Origin: Planctomycetota bacterium
Lineage (GTDB): Bacteria > Planctomycetota > Planctomycetia > Pirellulales > Pirellulaceae
Assembly (NCBI GenBank): GCA_014238905.1
Contig: JABAAE010000011.1
Location: 175,758-229,276 of the forward strand
Length of the DNA: 53,519 nt
Direction of reading: 5' to 3'
In this document: one piece after another, positions 27,314 to 35,788 of the stretch
How positions within the stretch are numbered: position 1 is the first letter of the stretch
Layout of the letters: the number at the start of each line of letters is the position of its first letter
The notes under the pieces: generated by a model
What the model saw: only the letters and a program-made list of their open reading frames with translations
Databases searched by the model: none
Told to the model about the DNA's origin: nothing
Made by a program: the position numbers and the translations under genes

Positions 27314-27913
27314 ATGTTTAAAAGTGAAGCTGTTCTCAAGTTGCAAGAAGCAACCGTTGCGAGGTGGCATATTGAACCGGTTGATAATCTTTACGATGGC
27401 CTTCTTGGGATCGTTTGCAAGCAACATGCTTTTAACTACAACTTGTGGCATCAGGAAGATATTGCCCGGAGTCGCGATGTTACCGATTCAGAAATTGCCC
27501 AAGTAAAGCGGAATATCGATACCCTGAATCAGAATCGCAACGACTGGATCGAAAAAATCGATGACTGGATTTCAGAAACGCTGAGCCAGCAGGGTGAGCT
27601 GGAGAAGTGCACCGCCCCCATGAATACTGAAACGCCCGGAAGCGTCATCGATCGGCTTTCGATCATCGCATTACGAATCTATCATCTGCAGGAGCAGTTG
27701 GAGCGGAACGATGTCGGTCAGGAGCATTTGGACTCCGTGCAGCAAAAGATTGCCATCTGTCTGTTGCAACGGTCCGAATTAGCTCAATCATTGGATGAGT
27801 TGATTTGCGATCTGTTGGCGGGCAGGAAACGCCATAGGACCTATCGTCAATTCAAGATGTATAACGATCCAGCCCTGAACCCTTACCTTTACCAGCAAAA
27901 AACGGTGGCCTGA
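27314..27913 (+). CDS. DUF4254 family protein
   Basis: A 199-aa helical cytoplasmic protein. The N-terminal LLGIVCKQHAFNYNLWHQED is the recognisable DUF4254 signature (NY-LWH-ED). A helical middle (PGSVIDRLSIIALRIYHLQEQ) and the C-terminal GRKRHRTYRQFKMYNDPALNPYLY complete the family. The biochemical role is unknown; family members tend to occur near lipopolysaccharide or sugar-transfer genes, but no such gene is adjacent here. ATG 27314 has AAAGGAAG immediately upstream (27304-27311), a good ribosome site. It is followed by about 295 nt without a gene. Confidence 0.85.
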   Translation: MFKSEAVLKLQEATVARWHIEPVDNLYDGLLGIVCKQHAFNYNLWHQEDIARSRDVTDSEIAQVKRNIDTLNQNRNDWIEKIDDWISETLSQQGELEKCTAPMNTETPGSVIDRLSIIALRIYHLQEQLERNDVGQEHLDSVQQKIAICLLQRSELAQSLDELICDLLAGRKRHRTYRQFKMYNDPALNPYLYQQKTVA

Positions 27914-28208
27914 TCAAAGCTGATCTCTTCAACGAGGCTTCGCTTTTGGGGCGGAAAATAACAGGGCGATAGTTCGATTGGGGGAATGTGGCCTCAACTG
28001 CCGATCCGGTTCTTGTGCAGGGATCGGATGGGAAATCAATCAGGTGAACCGACGGTGCAGGGCGAACCGGGGACGATCATCCTGACCGGCAGGAAATTCC
28101 CGGCTAGGATGGATGTTGTTGTTAACAAGATTGTTCTGTTGTTGTGCCCAGAGATGACTGCCGCGAGAATAAAAGAACACTTCGCCTGATTTTTTTGGTT
28201 TGTTTTTG

Positions 28209-29603
28209 ATGAAATCGATTCGCGTTGGAAATGCAGCAGGATTCTGGGGTGATTCGCCCGCTGCTCCGAAAGACCTGGTGTCCTCCGGGAATCTTGATTA
28301 CCTGACGCTGGAATACCTGGCGGAATTGACCCTCTCGATTCTGGCCCACCAAAAGAAGAAGGATCCATCCAAGGGGTATGTCACTGAAGTTCCATGCGTT
28401 GTTGAATCCATCCAGCAGGAGTTCAGGGAGAATGGTTCTCTTCGACTGGTGACCAATGGAGGTGGAATGAATCCAACCGCATGTGCCGAGCAGGTGGCTC
28501 GTGTGCTGGAGCATGCAAGTGATCCCGAGATGGCCGAGCTGGGAATTGGGGTTGCCAGCGGGGATGATATTTTCCCCCGGTTGAACGAGTTAATTGATGC
28601 AGGGGAGACCTTGGCCAACATGGAAACCGGTGATGCGATTTCGACGATCAGAAATCGGATTGCCAGCGCCAACGTCTACCTCGGAGCGGCGGGAATCACC
28701 AATTGTCTGGAACAGGGAGCAAGGATTGTTCTTACAGGTCGAGTGGCCGACGCTTCGCTGGTTTTAGGGCCTGTTCAGTTTGAGCATGGCTGGAGTGACG
28801 ACGATTTTGAAAAATTGGCCATGGCGACAGTGGCTGGTCATTTGATCGAGTGTGGTGCTCAGGTCACCGGCGGAATTTTTTCGAGGTGGACTCCTGACTT
28901 ACAGTTGGGGGATGTGGGCTATCCTATTGCGGTGATTGATCCGTCCGGTCGGGGTAAAATTACCAAGGTTCCAGGAAGCGGTGGGGTGGTTTCCACACGG
29001 ACATGTGCCGAGCAGTTAGTCTATGAAATCGGTGATCCTCAGAATTATATGACGCCAGATGTCATTGCCGACTTTAGTCAGGTGCGATTTTTTCAGGATG
29101 ATCCCGACGTGGTGAGTTTCGAGGGTGGCACCGGACATCAACGTCCGGAAAAGCTCAAGGTGTCGATCGCCTACTACGACGGATTTTTTGCCAGTGGCAT
29201 GATCGTTGTGGCGGGGCGTCGAGCGGTGGAAAAAGCGAGGTGTGCCGGTGAGATGATTCGGCAGAGATTGGCCAGAGATGGAATTGTTCTGGATCAATTT
29301 CACTATGAAGTCCTGGGCAGTGGGGATTCGGCAATGGGATGCCTACCTGTCCAGTTTGAAAATGTTGAGGCGGATCCGTGGGAGGTAGTGCTCAGGGTGT
29401 CGGGGAGATCGTCCCATCGCCATCATACCGATCGCATGTTGCGAGAATTGGCACCACTGGTAACCAGTGGTCCTCCCGGGGTCACCGGCTATACCGGAGC
29501 AAGGGGTCAATCGCGGCCTGTCCTTTCGTTTTGGCCCGCCTTGATTTCCCGGGAGCACTGTCAGATAAGTTCTCTGGTCAAGGCGGCAAAAGACTGGATC
29601 TAA
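28209..29603 (+). CDS. AtuA-like (DUF1446) protein, acyclic terpene utilisation family
   Basis: A 464-aa protein of the AtuA/DUF1446 family. Motifs include VGNAAGFWGDSPAAP at the start, LDYLTLEYLAE, LVTNGGGMNP, ITNCLEQGARIVLTGRVADA, the Glu/His region EHGWSD, and the Ser-rich VPGSGGVVSTRTCAEQL. The family is known from citronellol/geraniol degradation in Pseudomonas, but many bacteria carry members of unknown substrate. The small C-terminal AtuA-like domain found fused or adjacent in others is not visible. ATG 28209 is preferred over TTG 28200 and TTG 28206. It stands alone; none of the other terpene-degradation genes is in the window. Confidence 0.85.
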   Translation: MKSIRVGNAAGFWGDSPAAPKDLVSSGNLDYLTLEYLAELTLSILAHQKKKDPSKGYVTEVPCVVESIQQEFRENGSLRLVTNGGGMNPTACAEQVARVLEHASDPEMAELGIGVASGDDIFPRLNELIDAGETLANMETGDAISTIRNRIASANVYLGAAGITNCLEQGARIVLTGRVADASLVLGPVQFEHGWSDDDFEKLAMATVAGHLIECGAQVTGGIFSRWTPDLQLGDVGYPIAVIDPSGRGKITKVPGSGGVVSTRTCAEQLVYEIGDPQNYMTPDVIADFSQVRFFQDDPDVVSFEGGTGHQRPEKLKVSIAYYDGFFASGMIVVAGRRAVEKARCAGEMIRQRLARDGIVLDQFHYEVLGSGDSAMGCLPVQFENVEADPWEVVLRVSGRSSHRHHTDRMLRELAPLVTSGPPGVTGYTGARGQSRPVLSFWPALISREHCQISSLVKAAKDWI

Positions 29604-29830
29604 GGTGAACGGTCGTCCTTTGCAACGGTTGTCAGAATCTCGTTCACCCAATCGACTTGGTAGAAGCGATCGTTTGAGGGAAAACTCGATTTTCATTGCG
29701 GATTAAGCAGGGTGCCCGCAGGAATGACCCATGAAATGAGCCTTTTTTTTACCGAACGCTGGCAAAAGATTTTGAATATTGAAAAAATGACGTTGGAAAT
29801 GCCTGCGTACTGAGAACAGGAGACGTGGTG

Positions 29831-31321
29831 ATGAAATCAATGTTGGTAGTGTTGTTGTCGTTTTGGACGATCGTTTCGACTGATGATGACGGTGTAAGAA
29901 CTTGGACCGATAAGACGGGCAAGTTTTCAGTCAAAGCCAAGCTGGTCAGTAACAAGAATGGAAAGGTGGCTCTTGAAAAAGAGAATGGCAACCTTGTGGA
30001 AGTTCCCATTAATCAATTAAGCGATTTGGATCGCAGATTCCTCTCAGATCTTACCCGCCAGAAGTACACCACTAAACTTTCAGAAGGAGATTCCAAAGCT
30101 TCCGGCGGGCAACCGGCGACCCAGAGCAATGGCTGGGTATCCTGGCGGGGACCCGACCGCACTGGCGTGTCCTTGGAGAAGGGGCTTTTGAAATCCTGGC
30201 CCGAGAACGGGCCTGCCCAGCTCTGGAAAGCTTCCAACCTTGGAGCCGGGTATTCGAGCCTTGTCATCGCTGATGGCAGGATTTTTACCATGGGAAGATT
30301 GGAAGGCAGTCAGCAGATTATTTGCATTTCCACTGACGGAGAGGTTCTCTGGAACAGGCCGATATCGGGTCGGGGAGAACCGCATTGTACGCCTACCTAT
30401 GACGACGGTCTGGTCTATGCTCTGGGGTTTCACGGAAAGTTGGCTTGCGTGAAGGCTGAGACTGGAGAAGAGGTCTGGTCAGTTGATTTTGCCAGCGAAT
30501 TTGGTGGCAAAATGATGAGTCAGTGGGGGTTTTCTGAATCTCCACTAATTGATGGGGACCGATTGATTTGTACCCCCGGAGGACCAAACGCGATGATTGT
30601 CGCACTCGACAAGAAGTCGGGTAAAGTGATTTGGAAAACACCGATGGCAAACGGAGGTTCTCGCGGTAAAGACGGAGCTGGCTATTCTTCGTTAGTGATC
30701 AGTCAGGGGGGAGGAACGCGGCAATATATCACGCTGGTAGGCCGTGGTCTGATTAGCGTAGAGGCCCAAACCGGGCGACCGCTTTGGCAGTATGAACGGA
30801 TCGCCAATGGTACAGCGAATGTTCCGACGCCCATCGTAGACGGGGACTTTGTATTCTGCTCATCCGGTTACGGCGACGGAGGATCAGCGTTGCTCCAGCT
30901 GAGCAAGTCAGGCAGGGGTGTGAATTACAGAGAGGTGTACTATTATCCGGCCAACGAAGTCCAGAATCATCATGGTGGAATGGTCTTGATGAATGGGCAC
31001 GTTTACATGGGACATGGTCACAACAAGGGTTTGCCGATGTGCCTGGAGTTGCGTTCTGGAAAAGTGAAATGGGGAGGACGAATACGTGGAGTCGGCGACG
31101 GATCGGCAGCGATTGTCGCGGCTGATGGTCATGTCTATTTTCGCTATGAAGATGGTAAGATGGCGTTGGTGGAAGCAAATCCCAATGAATACAAATTGAA
31201 CGGTTCCTTCCGGTTGCCAGTCCGCAACGGTAAGAGTTGGCCACATCCGGTCGTATTCGACGGAAAGCTTTTTATCCGTGACCAACATGAATTGGTCTGT
31301 TTTGATATCAAACAGAATTAG
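29831..31321 (+). CDS. Secreted SHD1-PQQ beta-propeller fusion
   Basis: A 496-aa exported protein. A signal (1-18) is followed by an SHD1-like domain (about 22-76: RTWTDKTGKFSVKAKLV ... VEVPINQLSDLDRRFL), a small beta module common in planctomycetes. The rest is a PQQ-type propeller starting at GWVSWRGPDRTGVS. The C-terminal half is closely related to the propeller at 6690-8006: HHGGMVL, YMGHGHNKGLPMC, GKVKWGGRIRGVGDGSAA, ALVEANPNEY. ATG 29831 is chosen because AGGAG (29818-29822) is 8 nt upstream; two GTG codons precede it too close to that site. A terminator follows 31 nt after the stop. Confidence 0.88.
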   Translation: MKSMLVVLLSFWTIVSTDDDGVRTWTDKTGKFSVKAKLVSNKNGKVALEKENGNLVEVPINQLSDLDRRFLSDLTRQKYTTKLSEGDSKASGGQPATQSNGWVSWRGPDRTGVSLEKGLLKSWPENGPAQLWKASNLGAGYSSLVIADGRIFTMGRLEGSQQIICISTDGEVLWNRPISGRGEPHCTPTYDDGLVYALGFHGKLACVKAETGEEVWSVDFASEFGGKMMSQWGFSESPLIDGDRLICTPGGPNAMIVALDKKSGKVIWKTPMANGGSRGKDGAGYSSLVISQGGGTRQYITLVGRGLISVEAQTGRPLWQYERIANGTANVPTPIVDGDFVFCSSGYGDGGSALLQLSKSGRGVNYREVYYYPANEVQNHHGGMVLMNGHVYMGHGHNKGLPMCLELRSGKVKWGGRIRGVGDGSAAIVAADGHVYFRYEDGKMALVEANPNEYKLNGSFRLPVRNGKSWPHPVVFDGKLFIRDQHELVCFDIKQN

Positions 31322-31352
31322 CACCCAATAGATATGAATTTCAATCCGATCG

Positions 31353-31375
31353 GGCAGCTTCATGCTGCCTTTTTT
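31353..31375 (+). terminator. Rho-independent terminator after the SHD1-PQQ gene
   Basis: GGCAGC-TTCAT-GCTGCC (31353-31369) followed by six T. It lies inside the upstream part of the next open frame, showing that that part is untranslated. Confidence 0.88.
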
Positions 31376-31426
31376 GTTTTCAGGCCGACGCTCCAAATAA
31401 AGTGGATTCGGGCGGTTCGATTACTG

Positions 31427-33991
31427 ATGGTCACCCATGCCGTTGCGTGCGGTGTTTTCGTGTGCGGTGTTTTCGTGTGCGCTGTTTCGGAGTGCCGCGG
31501 CCAAGGAACCTCGAGCGATTATGCCCGCATGAATCGCCAGTCAATAGAGAATCGGGGCAAGGTCTTTCAACACCGCGTGGAACCTCATTGGATTCATCAG
31601 GAGTCCGCTCTGTGGTATCGGCTTGCTCTGGGAACTGACGAAAATGTGTTTGTTGTGGTCGATTTGGAAAAAGGAATTCGAAAACCAGCATTTGATCAAC
31701 GGCGAGTGGCCGAGCAGTTGGCCGTGGTCTTGAAGAAGCCGGTTTCTGAATCCAACTTGCCATTTGATTCCATTGTTTTGGATAAAGATCTGAAATACGT
31801 TTTTTTTCAGAATGAGGGAAAAACATTTAAGGTCGACCGGACCAATTCCAAACTCATCGAAGTCCGTTCGTCGGATATTCCTGTCGAAAAGAAAACGGCT
31901 GATTTGGAAATCGGATTTTCTATGCCGAGTGAAAAACCGATTGAAATTAGCATCGAGAACAAAAGGGTTGCTGCGATTCGTTTGTTCTGGATCGATTCCC
32001 AGGGGAAACCGCAACCTGCCGGGAGGATTTCCGCCGGTCAATCGGCTACCAGGTCGGCGTATGAAGAGCAGGTCTGGGTGGCCGCTGATGGAGCAGGTTT
32101 ACCCCTGGCTGTTTTTCGACCTGCCGACGGGCAGAACAAGTTTGCCGTGACCGCCCAGTCGAAGCTTAATCAGCGGATGCCTTTGAAGCGGGATTCTGCA
32201 GGACGGCGAAAGCGATTTTCCCGTAATTCCGTATCCTCACCGGACGGGAATTACTCGGTACAGATCAAGGATCACAATATCGTTCTGGTCCGAAAAAACG
32301 ACAAGCAGTCAACGACGATTACAACCGATGGACACGATCAGGATTACTATACCGGCAGCTGTTTTTGGGCACCAGATTCCAAGAGGTTCATTGTCCTGCG
32401 GGAGCAGCCTGCCCAGAAACGGACTGTGTCGACTATCGAATCTTCACCCAAGGATCAACTACAGCCCAAATTGCATGCGATGAATTATCTCAAGCCTGGT
32501 GATCGGATTCGGGTTCGCAAGCCTGTGTTGGTGGACGTTGAAAAGCAGCAGGTGGTGCCGGTCAGTGACACGCTTTTTCGAACGCCTTGGCGACTATCTG
32601 AATTGAGTTGGACCGATGATTCGGCTGAATTCAGATTCCGTTACAACCAACGAGGGCACCAGGTCATGCGTTTGGTTGGGATCAATTCTTTGACCGGAAT
32701 AGTCCGATCAATCATTGATGAAACCGCAGAGACCTTTATTGACTATAACTACAAATTTAAAATCCATTATTTGCCCGAAACCGATGAAGTGATTTGGTCC
32801 AGCGAACGAGATGGCTGGAATCATCTTTACCTTTACGATGCAAAAACCGGAGAAATGAAAAATCGGATGACTTCCGGTAAATGGCTGATCCGAAAAATTG
32901 ACAGGGTCGACGAAGATCTTCGCCAGATTTGGTTCCAAGCGGGTGGAATCATACCTAATCAGGATCCCTATTATCGACACCATTGTCGTGTGGACTTTTC
33001 TGGAGAAAACCTCGTGGTGATGACGCGGGGTGATGGTGATCATACGATCCGCTATTCACCCAGTCGCCGATACTTGCTTGATTCCTATTCCAGGGTCGAT
33101 CTGCCTCCTGTTCACGAAATTCGTCGAGTTGTAGATGGCGGGCTGGTCTGTAGCCTGGAATCAGGGGACGATTCAAAGTTGCTGGCAACGGGATGGCGGC
33201 GACCTCAAAGATTCATTGCTCCGGGACGGGATGGAGAGACCATGATTTTTGGCGTGGTTTACCTGCCCATTCATTATGATCCTCAGAAAAAATATCCGGT
33301 GATCGAATACATCTATGCTGGTCCCCACGGCTCTTTTGTTCCCAAAAGTTATGCCTCCTATCGCAGGACCCAAGCGTTGGCTGAACTGGGTTTTATTGTG
33401 GTTCAAATTGATGGCATGGGGACATCCAATCGGAGTAAAGCGTTTCATGATGTTTGTTGGAAAAACCTGGGTGATAGTGGTTTTCCCGATCGAATTCGGT
33501 GGCTCCAGGCTGCTGCCAGAAAGTATTCCGGCATGGATCTTGCCCGGGTTGGGATATTTGGGGGGTCAGCAGGCGGCCAGAGTGCGTTACGGGCATTGTT
33601 GGCACATGGTGAGTTTTACAAGGTTGCGGTGGCCGATTGTGGATGTCATGACAACCGGATGGATAAGATCTGGTGGAATGAGCAATGGATGGGTTGGCCA
33701 ATTGGTCCCCATTATCAGCAACAGTCCAATGTCACCCAGGCTCATCGGTTGAATGGAAAGTTATTATTGATCGTCGGTGAACTCGACCGAAATGTTGATC
33801 CCGCCTCGACGCTACAGGTCGTCGACGCCTTGATAAGGGCGGATAAGGATTTTGATTTTTTGTTGGTGCCTGGCGGTGGGCATGGTGTTGGATCACGTCC
33901 GTACGGCTACCGGCGGACTCAGGATTTCTTTGTCAGGCATCTATTGAACGTGGAACCTCGTTCCAGCGGCGGTGGGAAATTAAGCCGCTGA
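31427..33991 (+). CDS. DPP IV-like S9 peptidase with VHL-like domain
   Basis: A prolyl-oligopeptidase family (S9B-like) exopeptidase, exported. ATG 31427 is chosen because a terminator sits in the longer frame (from 31334). The chain starts MVTHAVACGVFVC, a repeat-expanded signal. The N-terminal propeller includes SSPDGNYSVQIKDHNIVLVR and WSSERDGWNHLYLYDAKTGE. The C-terminal hydrolase has GGSAGG (Ser714), GELDRNVDP (Asp787) and GGGHGVG (His819), numbered from this start. Residues about 167-233 resemble the VHL beta domain (RLFWIDSQGKPQPAG, then VW). The substrate is probably N-terminal dipeptides with Pro or Ala. At 854 aa it is longer than typical DPP IV owing to that insert. Confidence 0.88.
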   Translation: MVTHAVACGVFVCGVFVCAVSECRGQGTSSDYARMNRQSIENRGKVFQHRVEPHWIHQESALWYRLALGTDENVFVVVDLEKGIRKPAFDQRRVAEQLAVVLKKPVSESNLPFDSIVLDKDLKYVFFQNEGKTFKVDRTNSKLIEVRSSDIPVEKKTADLEIGFSMPSEKPIEISIENKRVAAIRLFWIDSQGKPQPAGRISAGQSATRSAYEEQVWVAADGAGLPLAVFRPADGQNKFAVTAQSKLNQRMPLKRDSAGRRKRFSRNSVSSPDGNYSVQIKDHNIVLVRKNDKQSTTITTDGHDQDYYTGSCFWAPDSKRFIVLREQPAQKRTVSTIESSPKDQLQPKLHAMNYLKPGDRIRVRKPVLVDVEKQQVVPVSDTLFRTPWRLSELSWTDDSAEFRFRYNQRGHQVMRLVGINSLTGIVRSIIDETAETFIDYNYKFKIHYLPETDEVIWSSERDGWNHLYLYDAKTGEMKNRMTSGKWLIRKIDRVDEDLRQIWFQAGGIIPNQDPYYRHHCRVDFSGENLVVMTRGDGDHTIRYSPSRRYLLDSYSRVDLPPVHEIRRVVDGGLVCSLESGDDSKLLATGWRRPQRFIAPGRDGETMIFGVVYLPIHYDPQKKYPVIEYIYAGPHGSFVPKSYASYRRTQALAELGFIVVQIDGMGTSNRSKAFHDVCWKNLGDSGFPDRIRWLQAAARKYSGMDLARVGIFGGSAGGQSALRALLAHGEFYKVAVADCGCHDNRMDKIWWNEQWMGWPIGPHYQQQSNVTQAHRLNGKLLLIVGELDRNVDPASTLQVVDALIRADKDFDFLLVPGGGHGVGSRPYGYRRTQDFFVRHLLNVEPRSSGGGKLSR
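31447..31491. repeat. 15-bp tandem repeat in a signal-peptide region, three copies
   Basis: GTGCGGTGTTTTCGT at 31447-31461 and 31462-31476, and a decayed third copy at 31477-31491. In frame it encodes CGVFV repeats in the hydrophobic core of the peptidase signal. Confidence 0.9.
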
Positions 33992-34029
33992 TTTGAGGGG
34001 TTGTGTTGGGGGCGTGGTGCCGAGAATTT

Positions 34030-35715
34030 TTATTTGCCAGACGTCGCGAGAAATTGTGTAGCGGTTTGCACGATCATTGGTAACAGACCCTCTTCGAAGG
34101 GCGTCTTGAGGTTTGCCGAGGCGGCAAGTTCTCGAAAGGAGGCCTCTCCTCCTCGAAGACAAAGGTCTTCATAGGTTTCCAGTGTCTGGTCATAGTCTTG
34201 CTGACTCAAATGCCACAGTTGCAGGGCACAGGCCAGCGCTAGCGTGTAATCAATATAGTAAAACGGATACATGTAAATGTGTCTCTGCAATTGCCAGCGG
34301 CCACCCTTATCCAGATAGGGGATGTCGCCTGAGTCCCTCCAGGGAAGGTACTTCGACTCGACCTCTTTCCACATCGACATTCGGTCCGCCGGAGACGCCG
34401 AGGGTGTTTGGTAGACCAAGTGCTGAAAATGGTCCACGGCGACTCCATAGGGAAAAAACATCATCGAATCCACTAGGTGTTCGCGGCAGAAACGGTCGCC
34501 GCCACTTCCAAAAAATCGATGCATATGCGGGAAAGTCAAGAATTCAAGACCCATCGAATGGATTTCACAAGATTCGTAGGTTGGCCAGACATAATCATAA
34601 AGAATCTGTTGGCGACTGCAGTAACCTTGGAATGCATGTCCCATCTCATGGGTAAAGACGCGAACATCATCTGCGGTACCATTGAAGTTGGCAAAAATGA
34701 AAGGCAGGCCATACTGGGGAAAGTCGGTGCAGAATCCTCCTCCTCCCTTGCCAGGGCGGTTGTCCAGATCCATCAGATCATGATCGATCATTAAACGAAA
34801 AAAACGGCCCAAACTGGGTGACATGGCATCGAACATTTCTCTCGCGCGGTCGACCATCCAGTTTTGATCGCCATTGGGACGAGGGTTACCTCCTGGGCCG
34901 TGGACAGACTCGTCCCAAATCATGGTTTTTTCAATACCGAGAGTCTGCTTACGTTGCCTCATCTGCTCCACGCAAAAAGGCACGACCGATTGGAGAACCT
35001 CATTTCGATAGAAATCAACGTCACCTGCATCATAATCGACTCGGCACATTCTCTGGTAACCCATGCCAACATAATTGTCGAATCCCAGGCGGGTTGCCAT
35101 GGAATCTCTCACCGACACCAGACGATCAAATAACTCATCGAGTTGTTCCGAGTGGTCGTCAAACCATCGCCATTTCACAGTCATGGATTGATGGCGTTTT
35201 ATTCGGTCGGTGTGAAATCGGAATTGATCAATTCCCTCATGATTGAAAGTTTGTCCATCGAATGACAATTCGGCGGCTGAGAGCAACGCGTTATAATCCG
35301 ATACCAGCTTGGATTCGGTGACAAGGTCCTCCTTGATTTCGGCTGCGAATGCCATCCGTTGGGAGGTCCACAGAGAAATCGCCTGTTTACCAATCGTCTT
35401 TTCCAGTCGGTCTCGGTGAGGACCGTCCAGTAGCGCGGACTTGATGGAAATATCCAATTCCGTCAACTGAGGGGCAATCTCATCACATTTTTGTTGACGG
35501 GAAATAGAGTCCGGGTTGGTTGTGTCCTGATTGAATTTCAGTTCGGTGAGATTCTGCCAGGTGGCGGTTTGCCTTCTGAGGCCGTCCCAAGTGGCGATGA
35601 TTGCTTCCGGTTCGCAATCAGACGCAGACAATTGGTTTAATAATGCAGAGTAACGTTTACCCAATTCCTCAAGATCAGGTTCGTCAACGACCATGTCAGC
35701 ATAGCGGAGGGACAT
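34030..35715 (-). CDS. M3 family metallopeptidase (PepF/oligoendopeptidase-like)
   Basis: A 561-aa cytoplasmic zinc peptidase that cleaves short peptides. The zinc motif HEMGH is at residues 356-360 in FTHEMGHAFQGY. The third ligand Glu lies in the following helix (YESCEIHSMGLEFL), as in oligoendopeptidases. The family features GFDNYVGMGYQRM and CTDFPQYGLPFIFANFNG, the substrate-shaping region before HExxH, are present. There is no signal peptide. It lies 59 nt downstream of ribD on the same strand and probably shares its transcript, although the functions are unrelated. Confidence 0.92.
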   Translation of the reverse strand: MSLRYADMVVDEPDLEELGKRYSALLNQLSASDCEPEAIIATWDGLRRQTATWQNLTELKFNQDTTNPDSISRQQKCDEIAPQLTELDISIKSALLDGPHRDRLEKTIGKQAISLWTSQRMAFAAEIKEDLVTESKLVSDYNALLSAAELSFDGQTFNHEGIDQFRFHTDRIKRHQSMTVKWRWFDDHSEQLDELFDRLVSVRDSMATRLGFDNYVGMGYQRMCRVDYDAGDVDFYRNEVLQSVVPFCVEQMRQRKQTLGIEKTMIWDESVHGPGGNPRPNGDQNWMVDRAREMFDAMSPSLGRFFRLMIDHDLMDLDNRPGKGGGGFCTDFPQYGLPFIFANFNGTADDVRVFTHEMGHAFQGYCSRQQILYDYVWPTYESCEIHSMGLEFLTFPHMHRFFGSGGDRFCREHLVDSMMFFPYGVAVDHFQHLVYQTPSASPADRMSMWKEVESKYLPWRDSGDIPYLDKGGRWQLQRHIYMYPFYYIDYTLALACALQLWHLSQQDYDQTLETYEDLCLRGGEASFRELAASANLKTPFEEGLLPMIVQTATQFLATSGK

Positions 35716-35759
35716 TTATTTTCTTTAACAGGGTGCGGAAGGAAGGATGGAATAACAAG

Positions 35760-35788
35760 AAAAAAATAAGGGGATTAAACGAAGCCCC
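35760..35788 (-). terminator. Possible terminator at the end of ribD
   Basis: On the minus strand, GGGG-(11 nt)-CCCC followed by TTATTTTTTTC; the hairpin overlaps the ribD stop codon. The stem is only 4 bp, so this may be partial termination before the peptidase gene. Confidence 0.4.

Noticed and set aside
27986..28189. 67-aa plus-strand open frame before the AtuA-like gene
   Set aside because: No ribosome site and no protein-like pattern; it probably belongs to the leader region.
31334..31426. Upstream extension of the DPP IV-like peptidase
   Set aside because: An intrinsic terminator of the preceding gene lies within it.
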